This document shows, one piece after another, positions 1-5,677 of a stretch of DNA of 8,228 nt. Source of the DNA: Candidatus Eiseniibacteriota bacterium (GTDB taxonomy: Bacteria > Eisenbacteria > RBG-16-71-46). The position numbers and the translations under genes were made by a program. How positions within the stretch are numbered: the stretch's first letter is position 1; every line of letters begins with the position of its first letter. The stretch spans positions 1-8,228 of the forward strand of contig CAIXRL010000209.1 of assembly GCA_903921835.1 (NCBI GenBank), in the 5' to 3' direction. The notes below the pieces were generated by a model, which saw only the letters and a program-made list of their open reading frames with translations, was not told the DNA's origin and made no database searches.

Positions 1-267
1 CTTGAATCCGGCGCCCATCAGACCCTCGACGTAGTCGATCTCGGTCCCGCCGAGCAGCACCATGCTCTTGAGGTCCACCACCAGCTTCACGCCGTTGGAT
101 TCCACGGCCTCGTCCCCCGGGGACTCCGACTCGCAGAACTCCATGTAGTAGGTGTTGCCCGAGCAGCCGCCGCCGCGCACGCCGATGCGCAGCCCGATCC
201 CGGGCGTACCGCGCTGCGCGAGCAGCGCCTTGACCTTCTCCGCCGCCGTGGCGCTCAGCGTGATCAT
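1..267 (-). CDS. HesB/IscA/ErpA-type iron-sulfur carrier, 3' end outside window
   Basis: A-type carrier that binds and delivers Fe-S clusters to apoproteins in the cytoplasm (family knowledge). The first 89 residues are visible. The start is ATG at 267, preceded by an AAAGGAG Shine-Dalgarno about 10 nt upstream. The HesB fold signature is clear: the strand GLRIGVRGGGCSG (residues 25-37) carries the first conserved cysteine (C35), followed by Y-Y-M-E-F and then the VDLKSMVLLGGTEIDYVEGLMGAGF segment in pieces (about 65-88). The C-terminal Cys-Gly-Cys-Gly motif that completes the cluster site should follow immediately but lies beyond the window edge. It lies 56 bp downstream of the MerR-type regulator on the same strand and is probably cotranscribed with it. 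Which A-type subfamily (IscA, ErpA, SufA) it belongs to cannot be decided from this fragment. Confidence 0.93.
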   Translation of the reverse strand, partial: MITLSATAAEKVKALLAQRGTPGIGLRIGVRGGGCSGNTYYMEFCESESPGDEAVESNGVKLVVDLKSMVLLGGTEIDYVEGLMGAGFK

Positions 268-274
268 CCGATTC

Positions 275-285
275 CTGCTCCTTTC
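275..285 (-). promoter_or_regulatory. Ribosome binding site of the Fe-S carrier gene
   Basis: On the minus strand an AAAGGAG stretch lies roughly 10 nt before the ATG at 267. It supports that start. Confidence 0.7.
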
Positions 286-295
286 ACGGGTCGAA

Positions 296-316
296 GCGCG
301 GACGGGCCGTCCGCGC
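296..316 (-). repeat. GC-rich hairpin between regulator and Fe-S carrier
   Basis: A near-perfect 21-bp palindrome, with arms GCGCGGACGG and CCGTCCGCGC around one central base, fills the short gap between the merR-type stop codon and the Fe-S carrier start. As RNA it would form a stem of at least 8 bp. No T-run follows on the minus strand, so it is not a canonical intrinsic terminator. It could be an attenuator, an mRNA stabiliser or a protein-binding site; the sequence does not decide. Confidence 0.6.
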
Positions 317-323
317 GTTGGAT

Positions 324-896
324 TCAGCTTTCCAGTTCGTCGATGCGCACGAATCCCGGCCGTGCGGCGCGCCGCGCGCTCTCCGGGGACGTCCCGATGC
401 CCGCGACCAGCGGCGGCGCGTCCGCGACGCCGTGGTCCTGACGGCAGTTCACGCACGCGTGCACGGGCCCCGGTACGGCGCAGCTCTCACACGCCTCGAG
501 GTAGGCGAGCCCTTCCTGCAGTTCACGCTCCAGCTGCTGGTGGCGCAGGACCGCCTCGCGCGTCTGCTCGAGCTTGCGCACGAAGAGCTCGCGCAGGCTC
601 GTCATGGCCGCGGGTCCCTGCTTGGCGTTCCACCAGTTCTGGCGGACCTGGCGCATCTCCTGCAGCGAAAAGCCAAGCGCGTGCAGCGAATCGATCCAGC
701 GCACTCGCTCCACCGCCGAGGAATCGTAGAGCCGAAACCCGCCGCTCGAACGCGTCACCGGCCGCAGCAGTCCGAGCTCCTCATAGAGATGGATGGCACG
801 GACGGTCTTGCCGCTCGCGCGGGCGATGTCGCCAACACGAAGCAGCGTGCTGCGGCCCGATTCGGGCGCCAGGATGGGAGAAGGAATGGAATCCAT
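324..896 (-). CDS. MerR-family transcriptional regulator with C-terminal Cys4 cluster
   Basis: A 190-residue DNA-binding regulator. The N-terminal winged helix-turn-helix begins at about residue 18 (LLRVGDIARASGKTVRAIH) and includes the family hallmarks YEELGLLRP (about 38-46), GGFRLYD (52-58) and the helix around R64-W67. A long dimerisation helix runs from about 98 to 133. It is followed by a cysteine cluster C136-x2-C139-x8-C148-x2-C151. MerR proteins use such C-terminal cysteines to sense metals, redox state or, in SoxR, a [2Fe-2S] cluster. The spacing here is not SoxR's (C-x2-C-x-C-x5-C), so the ligand is unknown. The ATG at 896 lacks a good Shine-Dalgarno. The first about 17 residues are a non-conserved extension, so initiation could differ. 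Adjacency to an Fe-S carrier suggests it regulates cluster assembly, which is inference. Confidence 0.92.
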   Translation of the reverse strand: MDSIPSPILAPESGRSTLLRVGDIARASGKTVRAIHLYEELGLLRPVTRSSGGFRLYDSSAVERVRWIDSLHALGFSLQEMRQVRQNWWNAKQGPAAMTSLRELFVRKLEQTREAVLRHQQLERELQEGLAYLEACESCAVPGPVHACVNCRQDHGVADAPPLVAGIGTSPESARRAARPGFVRIDELES

Positions 897-898
897 AC

Positions 899-922
899 CC
901 TTACGCTAAGGTTAGAGTAAGG
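899..922. promoter_or_regulatory. 24-bp dyad, probable MerR-type operator
   Basis: An inverted repeat with outer arms CCTTAC and GTAAGG and inner half-sites CTAA and TTAG; 20 of the 24 bases form 10 pairs. Size and symmetry fit the operator of a MerR-family dimer. It lies 2 bp upstream of the regulator's ATG, which makes autoregulation the simplest reading. No gene on the plus strand starts close enough to be an obvious divergent target. Confidence 0.7.
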
Positions 923-926
923 CTGG

Positions 927-956
927 AAGATAATGGATTCATGGTAGTTGGGTCAA
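927..956 (-). promoter_or_regulatory. Putative sigma70-like promoter for regulator and Fe-S carrier
   Basis: On the minus strand TTGACC (951-956) and TATCTT (927-932) are separated by 18 bp. Transcription would start near 920, so the 24-bp dyad would cover the start site. This placement fits repression better than the classical MerR activation mode, where the operator lies in the spacer. Assigned by eye. Confidence 0.4.
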
Positions 957-1020
957 CTTCGCTTCGCACCTCGCTTCGCGCGGCGTGTCGCGTACCGTCA
1001 TGACGCGGGGCGGCCTGGTC

Positions 1021-1055
1021 CCGCAACCCGTCGCCCGCCCCGCAACGGGTTGCGG
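1021..1055. repeat. 11-bp perfect stem-loop
   Basis: CCGCAACCCGT (1021-1031) and ACGGGTTGCGG (1045-1055) are exact reverse complements separated by 13 nt. No T-run follows on either strand. It could be a structured RNA fragment, a protein site or part of a repeat. Confidence 0.65.
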
Positions 1056-1291
1056 CTGTTGGCGCTGCACCCCGTGGACCGGAATGGCGCTGGAGTCTCC
1101 CACGTTCCGCACACGGGGGAGAAGGACGCCCGCTGCGGCCCGCGCGGCGGCCCTGCCGACTTCCGCCCTCAGAGCCCCAGCTACTACTGGTTTCCCGGTG
1201 TCCTTTGGGATGCATGGGCGCCCCTCTCGGGAGACGGAACGGACTGCCTGGGGACGTCAATCGGAAGAGCAGTTCGCTCGCCGGAGGCCTT

Positions 1292-1490
1292 GGCCCGGAT
1301 CATTCATGAGCCCGCCGCCTGCGAGCGCGATCTGCGCGTCATCCGGACCCACCTTCGGTGGGCACCCCGAAGTTCGACCGGCCGCTGTCCTCATCGTGTT
1401 TCCAACACGGCTGCCGCGCGGCCGGCCGAGCATCCTGCTGCTGACGCACATCTCGCACTCCCGGCTCGCGGTTCATGAGGACTCCGTGCT
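1292..1490 (+). mobile_element. MITE-like dispersed repeat, copy A
   Basis: About 199 bp, homologous to the element at 4623-4822 but in opposite orientation. The core from TCATGA to TCATGA (1304-1478) is 175 bp, exactly the core length of copy B. Over a 58-codon reading of the core I count 21 differences in 174 bases, about 88% identity, with no indels. Similarity extends outward on the left to GGCCCGGA (1292) and weakly on the right to TCCG. The ends are imperfect inverted repeats (TCATGAGCC against GGTTCATGA). An internal hairpin is conserved at 1348-1362. It encodes no transposase. It lies about 70 bp upstream of the methyltransferase. Exact boundaries are softer than for copy B because the right edge has diverged. 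No clear target duplication is seen. Confidence 0.75.
1348..1362. repeat. Conserved internal hairpin of the element (copy A)
   Basis: CCCACC and GGTGGG flank TTC, a 6-bp stem. The same 15 bases occur unchanged in copy B at 4751-4765 (opposite strand), inside one of the best-conserved blocks of the element. Confidence 0.75.
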
Positions 1491-1516
1491 AGTGCTTGCG
1501 GCAAACCGCGCGAGCC

Positions 1517-1535
1517 GCGCACCGCGGGGGTGCGC
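1517..1535 (+). repeat. Hairpin in the leader of the methyltransferase gene
   Basis: GCGCACC and GGTGCGC form a perfect 7-bp stem around a 5-nt loop, ending 16 nt before the Shine-Dalgarno of the gene at 1561. It might modulate translation. In DNA this GC-rich, chance occurrence is quite possible. Confidence 0.4.
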
Positions 1536-1551
1536 GCCGTCGCGGGGACGC

Positions 1552-1556
1552 GGAGG
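1552..1556 (+). promoter_or_regulatory. Ribosome binding site of the methyltransferase
   Basis: GGAGG lies 4 nt before ATG 1561. It fixes this start despite a much longer open frame upstream. Confidence 0.75.
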
Positions 1557-1560
1557 AACG

Positions 1561-2391
1561 ATGAAGGACGACGACCGGGCACCGTACCCCGAGATCGTGA
1601 CGCACTACACCTCGTTCGCCGAGGAGAGCCGCCTGCAGTCCGGGTCGGGACCGCTCGAGTTCGAGCGCACGCGTGAGATCCTCGCGCGGGTGCTGCCGGG
1701 GCCGCCCGCGCGCGTGCTCGACGTGGGAGGCGCGGCAGGAGCCTACTCGTCGTGGCTCGCCGACCTGGGGTACGAGGTCCACCTCGTGGACCTGACGCCG
1801 CGCCTGATCGAGGAGGCACGACGGCGCAACGCGAGCGCCCCCCGACCCATCGCTTCGCTCACCGTGGGCGACGCACGGGTGCTGCAGCGGGCCGGAGCTT
1901 CGGTGGACGTGGCGTTGCTCATGGGGCCGCTCTACCACCTGCCGCGCGCCGAGGACCGCGCTGCCGCACTGGGCGAGGCCTGGCGCGTGCTGGTGCCCGG
2001 CGGTCTCGTGGTGGCAGCGGCCATCTCGCGCTATGCGCCCGCGCTGGGCGGCCTGTCGGCGCGGTTCACCGGCGATCCGCGCTTCGTCGCCATCCGCGAC
2101 CGCGTCCTGGCGGACGGCGAGCACCACAACGACACCGGCAACCCCGACTACTTCACCACCGCATACGCGCACCGACCGGACGAGTTCGAGGCCGAGTTGG
2201 CCGGGTGCGGTCTCGAGGACGTTCGCGTGCTGGGCGTCGAGGGTCCCGGCTGGATCCTCCCCGACCTCGATGCCCGCTGGCTGAATCCGGACACGCGGCA
2301 TGCATTGGTCGAAACCGCGCGCGCACTCGAAGCCGAGCCCGCCCTGCTGGGCGCGAGCAATCACCTGCTCGGCATCGGCCGAAAGCGCTGA
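1561..2391 (+). CDS. Class I SAM-dependent methyltransferase
   Basis: A 276-residue soluble methyltransferase of the Rossmann (class I) type, acting on an unidentified substrate. SAM-binding motif I is VLDVGGAAG (52-60), where GG-x-x-G replaces the more usual G-x-G-x-G. The acidic ribose ligand of motif II is D77 in HLVDLTP. Motif III is VGDAR (102-106). The motif IV region is ALLMGPLYHLP (118-128), followed by the W-R-V-L-V-P-G-G post-motif (141-148). A distinctive insert, HHNDTGNPDYFTTAY, lies at about 188-202. The start is ATG 1561 because a GGAGG Shine-Dalgarno lies at 1552-1556 and the family-like sequence begins there. The same frame stays open for a further 192 codons upstream through the repeat element, but that part is not protein-like. 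It converges with the RlmJ-like gene, leaving only 12 bp between stops. Confidence 0.9.
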   Translation: MKDDDRAPYPEIVTHYTSFAEESRLQSGSGPLEFERTREILARVLPGPPARVLDVGGAAGAYSSWLADLGYEVHLVDLTPRLIEEARRRNASAPRPIASLTVGDARVLQRAGASVDVALLMGPLYHLPRAEDRAAALGEAWRVLVPGGLVVAAAISRYAPALGGLSARFTGDPRFVAIRDRVLADGEHHNDTGNPDYFTTAYAHRPDEFEAELAGCGLEDVRVLGVEGPGWILPDLDARWLNPDTRHALVETARALEAEPALLGASNHLLGIGRKR

Positions 2392-2403
2392 CGCGAAAGA
2401 CGC

Positions 2404-3300
2404 CTACGGCCCGCCGTCGAACGGCAGTCCCGGGGCGGACTCGCCGAACCGCAAGGCTGCCGGCGTGCCGTCGGCGAGCGCAGCGTCTGCGTAGATGTCC
2501 GCGAGCGCCCGCCCGAGCCGCCGGCACGTCGCGACCGCGCGCTCGCCGAGGTGTGAGCACAGGAGGCCGGCGCCGATGTTGCGGCCCGTCGAGTCCTCGA
2601 TGCCGGCGTGCACGAACTCGGGCGTCACCTCGGCGCGCCAGAGCCCGCAGGACGCGGCGTCTGCACCGCATGCCCCGCCGGCGTCGCGAACCGCGCGCAG
2701 GAACGTGTCGCGGAAGGCGAGGTTGCCGAAACCGTACCAGAGCACCGCGCGCGCGCCCTTCGTCGTCGCCTGCCAGAAGACGTCCAGGGCGGTGATTCCC
2801 GACGGGCCAGGTTCGAGCGGCCGGTACGGATCGAGGAAGACGAACAGGCTTCGCGCGCGTTCGTCCGGCAACGCGTCCAGTTCGGCGGCCAGCGTCTGCA
2901 TCCCGTCCGCGGCGACGGTGCGAAGGCGCGCCGGCGGCGCGCCGAGCGCAAGCGCTTCGGCGCGTATGGACTCGAGGCTGGCCGGATCGGTGTCGCAGAA
3001 CAGGAACTCGGCCCCGGGCGCGCACGAGAGCGCGATGAGCGGCGAACCCGGGTACCGGCCGCACGCGGAGCACTCCGCCAGCAGCGCCGCGTAGCGCGAC
3101 CGCGCGAGGTCCGGGGACGCGCCCGCGCGCTCGCGGAACCGGAGCGCGCCATAGCGGCGCGCGGCGGAGGGCTCCAGCGCGTAGCTGGCGGACCCGGAAT
3201 GCGACTCCCAGTACACCTTCACAGCGAGCAGCGGCAGCACCTCCGCCAGCGGCAGGTGCTTCCACACGTCTCCGATCTCCGCGAAGTGACGGTTGGCCAC
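2404..3300 (-). CDS. RlmJ-like / TcmP-like SAM methyltransferase
   Basis: A 298-residue protein resembling RlmJ (23S rRNA m6A2030 methyltransferase, DUF519), though divergent. Matching features in order are: N-terminal NRHFAEIGDVWKHLPLAEVL (3-22, compare the RlmJ H-A-G-N-x-A-D-V-x-K-H start); WESHSGSASYAL (31-42) in place of D-T-H-A-G-x-G-x-Y-x-L; RYPGSPLIA (82-90), nearly the RlmJ Y-P-G-S-P motif; an acidic FCDTDP (101-106); AADGMQTL (130-137); and a catalytic-type FLDPYRP (155-161) where RlmJ has D-P-P-Y. YPGSPLIA also recalls three-Cys-motif partner proteins (TcmP). The true substrate may not be rRNA. The start is GTG 3300, 11 bp after the upstream stop, with a GAGG Shine-Dalgarno that overlaps that stop codon. 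It is the last gene of the five-gene run. Confidence 0.78.
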   Translation of the reverse strand: MANRHFAEIGDVWKHLPLAEVLPLLAVKVYWESHSGSASYALEPSAARRYGALRFRERAGASPDLARSRYAALLAECSACGRYPGSPLIALSCAPGAEFLFCDTDPASLESIRAEALALGAPPARLRTVAADGMQTLAAELDALPDERARSLFVFLDPYRPLEPGPSGITALDVFWQATTKGARAVLWYGFGNLAFRDTFLRAVRDAGGACGADAASCGLWRAEVTPEFVHAGIEDSTGRNIGAGLLCSHLGERAVATCRRLGRALADIYADAALADGTPAALRFGESAPGLPFDGGP

Positions 3301-3311
3301 GGTACGTACCC

Positions 3312-4283
3312 TCAGGTCCCGCCCGCCGCCGCCGCGCACGCGCGCACGATGTCGCCCGCGGGCACGATGGCGTGAATGGCTGCGACGCTGCGGCCGGCCT
3401 GCCAGAACCCGGCCTTCTCGTCGTAGGCCGAGCGGCGCAGGCTCCACGCCGCGCGCAGCGCGAACCAACTCCGCATCCAGTGCTTCGTGCGCCGGCCGCG
3501 CAGCATCCACTTCTCGAACGCGTTCGCCCGCAGGCCCACGCGCTGGACGTGGGGCGTCCGCAGCAGCGCCACCGGCACGCCGGTGATGCGTTCGCTGAGC
3601 ACAATGTCGTCCTCTCCCGCGGCGACCAGCGCGCGCTTGTACGCCTCGCTCGCCGTGCATTCGGGCGTCGCGATGAAGCGCGTGCCCATCTGCACGGCCG
3701 CATAGCCAAGCCTCAGCATCGCCGCGAAGCCCGCCACGTCGCCGACCCCGCCCGCGGCGACCACCGGCAGCCCGAACGGCCGCAGTTCCTCGAGCAGCGC
3801 CTCGGCGGTGCGCGAACCCGCGTGGCCGCCGGCGCGGCGGTTCACCGCGATCAGGCCGTCCACGCCTCCCGCCACGGCCTTCGCCGCCCACCGGGCCTCG
3901 GTGACGTCGTGGTAGACCACGCCACCCGCCGCATGCGCCGCGTCCGCCACCCAGCGCGGGTTGCCGAGCGAGGTGACGAAGAAGCGCACGCCCTCCTCGA
4001 GCGCGACGTCCACCCAGCCGCGCATGCGGTTCATGTAGGCTCGCGAGGACTTCTCGATGAGCGCATTCATGCCGATGGGCTTCGCGGTCAGCGAGCGGAT
4101 GCGGCGCAGGCCGGCGCGGAACCCGTGCCCGTGCACGAACGCGAGCGAAGCGGGCTGCACGATCCCGAGGCCGCCGGCCTCGGAGACGGCCGCGACCAGC
4201 TCGGGATTGCTGCACGGGTACATGGGGCCGCAGATGAGCGGCACCTCGACGTGCGCGTGGCGGGTGAACGGCGTGTCGAGCAT
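3312..4283 (-). CDS. Nitronate monooxygenase / enoyl-reductase-like FMN protein
   Basis: A 323-residue TIM-barrel flavoprotein of the 2-nitropropane dioxygenase/NMO superfamily, which also contains FabK-type enoyl-ACP reductases. Landmarks are PLICGPMYPCSNPELVAAVSEAGGLG (15-40, shown here in outline: the G-P-M start strand and the A-G-G-L-G turn), NRRAGGHAG (148-156) with the active-site histidine H154, AAGGVGD (176-182) for phosphate binding of FMN, and QMGTRF (198-203). The substrate (nitronate, enoyl thioester or other) cannot be told. The start is placed at ATG 4283, where family-like sequence begins. A GTG at 4379 would give an Ala-rich 32-residue extension and a 4-base GTGA overlap with the DUF4442 stop, so coupled initiation there is a real alternative. 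Neither start has a good Shine-Dalgarno. Confidence 0.85.
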   Translation of the reverse strand: MLDTPFTRHAHVEVPLICGPMYPCSNPELVAAVSEAGGLGIVQPASLAFVHGHGFRAGLRRIRSLTAKPIGMNALIEKSSRAYMNRMRGWVDVALEEGVRFFVTSLGNPRWVADAAHAAGGVVYHDVTEARWAAKAVAGGVDGLIAVNRRAGGHAGSRTAEALLEELRPFGLPVVAAGGVGDVAGFAAMLRLGYAAVQMGTRFIATPECTASEAYKRALVAAGEDDIVLSERITGVPVALLRTPHVQRVGLRANAFEKWMLRGRRTKHWMRSWFALRAAWSLRRSAYDEKAGFWQAGRSVAAIHAIVPAGDIVRACAAAAGGT

Positions 4284-4622
4284 GGACGCAGCGTAGCCGA
4301 GCACGGGCACCGAGTCAGCCCCGCGCCAGGCGGACGCTGCCGGGGCAGGCGCCGCTGCGGCCCCGACCCGCCTCGTCACGCGCGCGACGGCGGCACCGGT
4401 CCCAGCCGCCAGCGCACGGTCACGATGGCGACGCCGTCGCCTGCGGCGTCGCGGATCCCGGCCTGCACGTCGAACTCGACGTCCTCCGTCACGGCGGGCA
4501 CGGTCACGCGACTCTCGGCGGTCAGCACGCCGCGCGCCTTCTTCGCGTAATCGATCGATGAACCGGTCACGATGTCGCGGACGCCCGGCGGCAGCGCCGT
4601 GGTCATCGCGAGTCCGCTCGCT

Positions 4623-4822
4623 GGACCGGACGATTCATGAACCGCGAGCCGAGAGTGCGAGATGGGCGGCAGACGCAAGAAGAGCGGCCGGCCGCGCCGC
4701 AGCCGTGTTGCCAGCACGATGAGGACAGCGACCGGTCGGGCTTCGGGGTACCCACCGAAGGTGGGTCCGGATGGCGCGCGGATCGCGCTCGCAGGCCGCG
4801 GGCTCATGGAATCGTCCGGGCC
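4623..4822 (-). mobile_element. MITE-like dispersed repeat, copy B, inserted in DUF4442 gene
   Basis: A 200-bp element with imperfect terminal inverted repeats. Read inward from each end they are GGACCGGACGATT-CATGAACC-like (4623-4643) and GGCCCGGACGATTCCATGAGCC-like (4801-4822), with 19 of 22 aligned positions identical. The size is independently supported, because excising 200 bp restores the DUF4442 frame. The core (4635-4809) is 175 bp and aligns without gaps to copy A. Beyond the terminal repeats the two ends can pair further (GAGCGCGA against TCGCACTC), so the whole element could fold into a long hairpin with an internal CCCACC/GGTGGG stem. It has no coding capacity for a transposase, as expected of a non-autonomous element mobilised in trans. 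No convincing target-site duplication is present. Confidence 0.8.
4751..4765. repeat. Conserved internal hairpin of the element (copy B)
   Basis: CCCACC and GGTGGG flank GAA on the plus strand. It is the exact reverse complement of the 15 bases at 1348-1362 in copy A. Confidence 0.75.
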
Positions 4823-5107
4823 GGCTCGCCCAGGTTGGAGAGCGCGATCGCGTGAACCGAACGCAGGTGATTGCGCACCGCGCGCCGATCGGACAGCTGG
4901 GCCGCGACGTGGCCGGGCTCGAGCGAGACGATTCGCGCCCCCGGCGCCCCGCTGTAGGGCACGATGGCGCCAAACACGAACATGAACAGCCCGCGGCCCA
5001 ACGGCAGCGGCGAGAGCCGCCGCCACAGCGCCAGCACGCGCCGGCCGGGCGAAGCGTCCGCGCTCATCGGCCCGTGCGCGAGGCCGCCGCGGCCATGCTC
5101 ACGAGCA

Positions 5108-5677
5108 TCACGTCCCGAGCCCCTCGCGCCCGTCCCTGATCGCATCGAGCACGAACGCGATGTGGACGTCGAGGTCCTCGCCCAGCTCGGCCGCGCCGTT
5201 GACGATATCGTCGCGGTTCACGTTGCGCGCGAAATCGGCGCGCCTGAGCTTCTTCCTCACCGACGCCACCTCGACGCCGGCCAGCGAGCGGTCCGGCAGC
5301 ACGAGCGAGCACGCGACCAGGAAGCCGCACAGTTCGTCGCATGCGAACAGCGTGCGCGCCATGAGCGTGTCGCGCGGAACGCCGCTGTGCGTGGCGTGCC
5401 CCAGCACCGCGCGGCAGACGTCCTCGGGCCAGCCCCGCTCGCGCAGGATCGCGACGCCGGCCATGGGGTGGAGGTCCGCGGTCGGGTGACGTTCCCAGTC
5501 GAAGTCGTGGATGAGACCCGCGAGGGCCCAGCGTGCCTCGTCCTCGCCAAGCTTCCGGGCATAGGCGCGCATGGCGGACTCGACGCAGAGGCAGTGCCGG
5601 CGCAGCGCGGGGTTCTCGACCCACTCGTGCAGCAGCGCGAGCGCGTCCTCGCGCGTGGGACACCCGGCCTGCGTCAC
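5108..5677 (-). CDS. HD-domain metal-dependent hydrolase
   Basis: A 189-residue HD-superfamily protein, probably a cytoplasmic metal-dependent phosphohydrolase or relative. The metal ligands are visible in the expected order: H28 (LRRHCLCVE), the H57-D58 pair (GLIHDFDWERHP), further histidines H94 and H97 (GHATHSG) and D114 (FACDELCGF). The start is GTG 5677, whose last bases overlap the ferredoxin stop (GTGA), a typical translationally coupled junction; no ATG fits between. The frame stays open far upstream, but that part runs antiparallel through other features and is not protein-like. Substrate unknown. The stop overlaps an ATG (TGATG) of a 14-codon frame that ends just at the DUF4442 start, perhaps a coupling leader. 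Confidence 0.85.
   Translation of the reverse strand: MTQAGCPTREDALALLHEWVENPALRRHCLCVESAMRAYARKLGEDEARWALAGLIHDFDWERHPTADLHPMAGVAILRERGWPEDVCRAVLGHATHSGVPRDTLMARTLFACDELCGFLVACSLVLPDRSLAGVEVASVRKKLRRADFARNVNRDDIVNGAAELGEDLDVHIAFVLDAIRDGREGLGT

Larger units (their letters stand above)
923..1291. other. Gene-poor stretch between regulator and element copy A
   Basis: About 370 bp in which no frame shows a recognisable domain, start signal or plausible product. The open frames here are GC-driven and Arg/Pro/Ala-rich. It contains the short iteration TTCGCTTCGC near 959 and one strong stem-loop (listed separately). It could be decayed gene remnant or another repeat family; I see no evidence for either. 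Confidence 0.5.
4376..5067 (-). pseudogene. DUF4442 hotdog-fold (thioesterase-like) gene split by repeat element copy B
   Basis: The two halves of one DUF4442 protein are separated by a 200-bp insertion. The N-terminal half starts at ATG 5067 (MSADASPGRRVLALWRRLSP) and runs through RRAVRNHLRSVHAIALSNLGE (61-81), the helix carrying the conserved Asn/His/Ser residues of this thioesterase-like family. After six more residues it stops at 4804-4806. The C-terminal half resumes at about 4621 with ASGLAMTTALPPGVRDIVTG, then YAKKARGVLTAES and VTVRWRLGPVP, ending at 4376. Removing 200 bp joins them in one frame of 164 codons including stop (163 residues), a normal length for the family. No other lesion is visible, so disruption looks recent. 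An ATG at 4807 overlaps the N-half stop (ATGA) and opens a 143-residue frame through the element into the C-half, so a two-piece product is conceivable. Confidence 0.85.

Noticed and set aside
152..1003. Plus-strand frames opposite the regulator and Fe-S carrier
   Set aside because: They are antisense shadows of two well-recognised genes, with Arg-rich non-protein-like composition.
1021..1055. Intrinsic terminator
   Set aside because: The stem is strong but no T-run follows on either strand, and no gene ends nearby.
901..1260. A 119-codon minus-strand frame upstream of the regulator
   Set aside because: It has no domain or ribosome binding site, and it overlaps the operator and promoter signals.
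985..1560. Long N-terminal extension of the methyltransferase (192 extra codons)
   Set aside because: It reads through the repeat element and is Arg/Pro/Ala-rich with no domain. A strong Shine-Dalgarno and family-like start at 1561 define the gene.
4616..4829. GCGAGC on both sides of copy B as a 6-bp target-site duplication
   Set aside because: Removing the element plus one GCGAGC deletes 208 bp, which leaves the DUF4442 halves out of frame. A 200-bp removal is the one that fits both frame and inverted-repeat ends.
5064..5108. A 14-codon frame (MLVSMAAAASRTGR) between the HD and DUF4442 genes
   Set aside because: It is overlapped by stop and start codons on each side and may act as a coupling leader, but there is no evidence that it is a gene.
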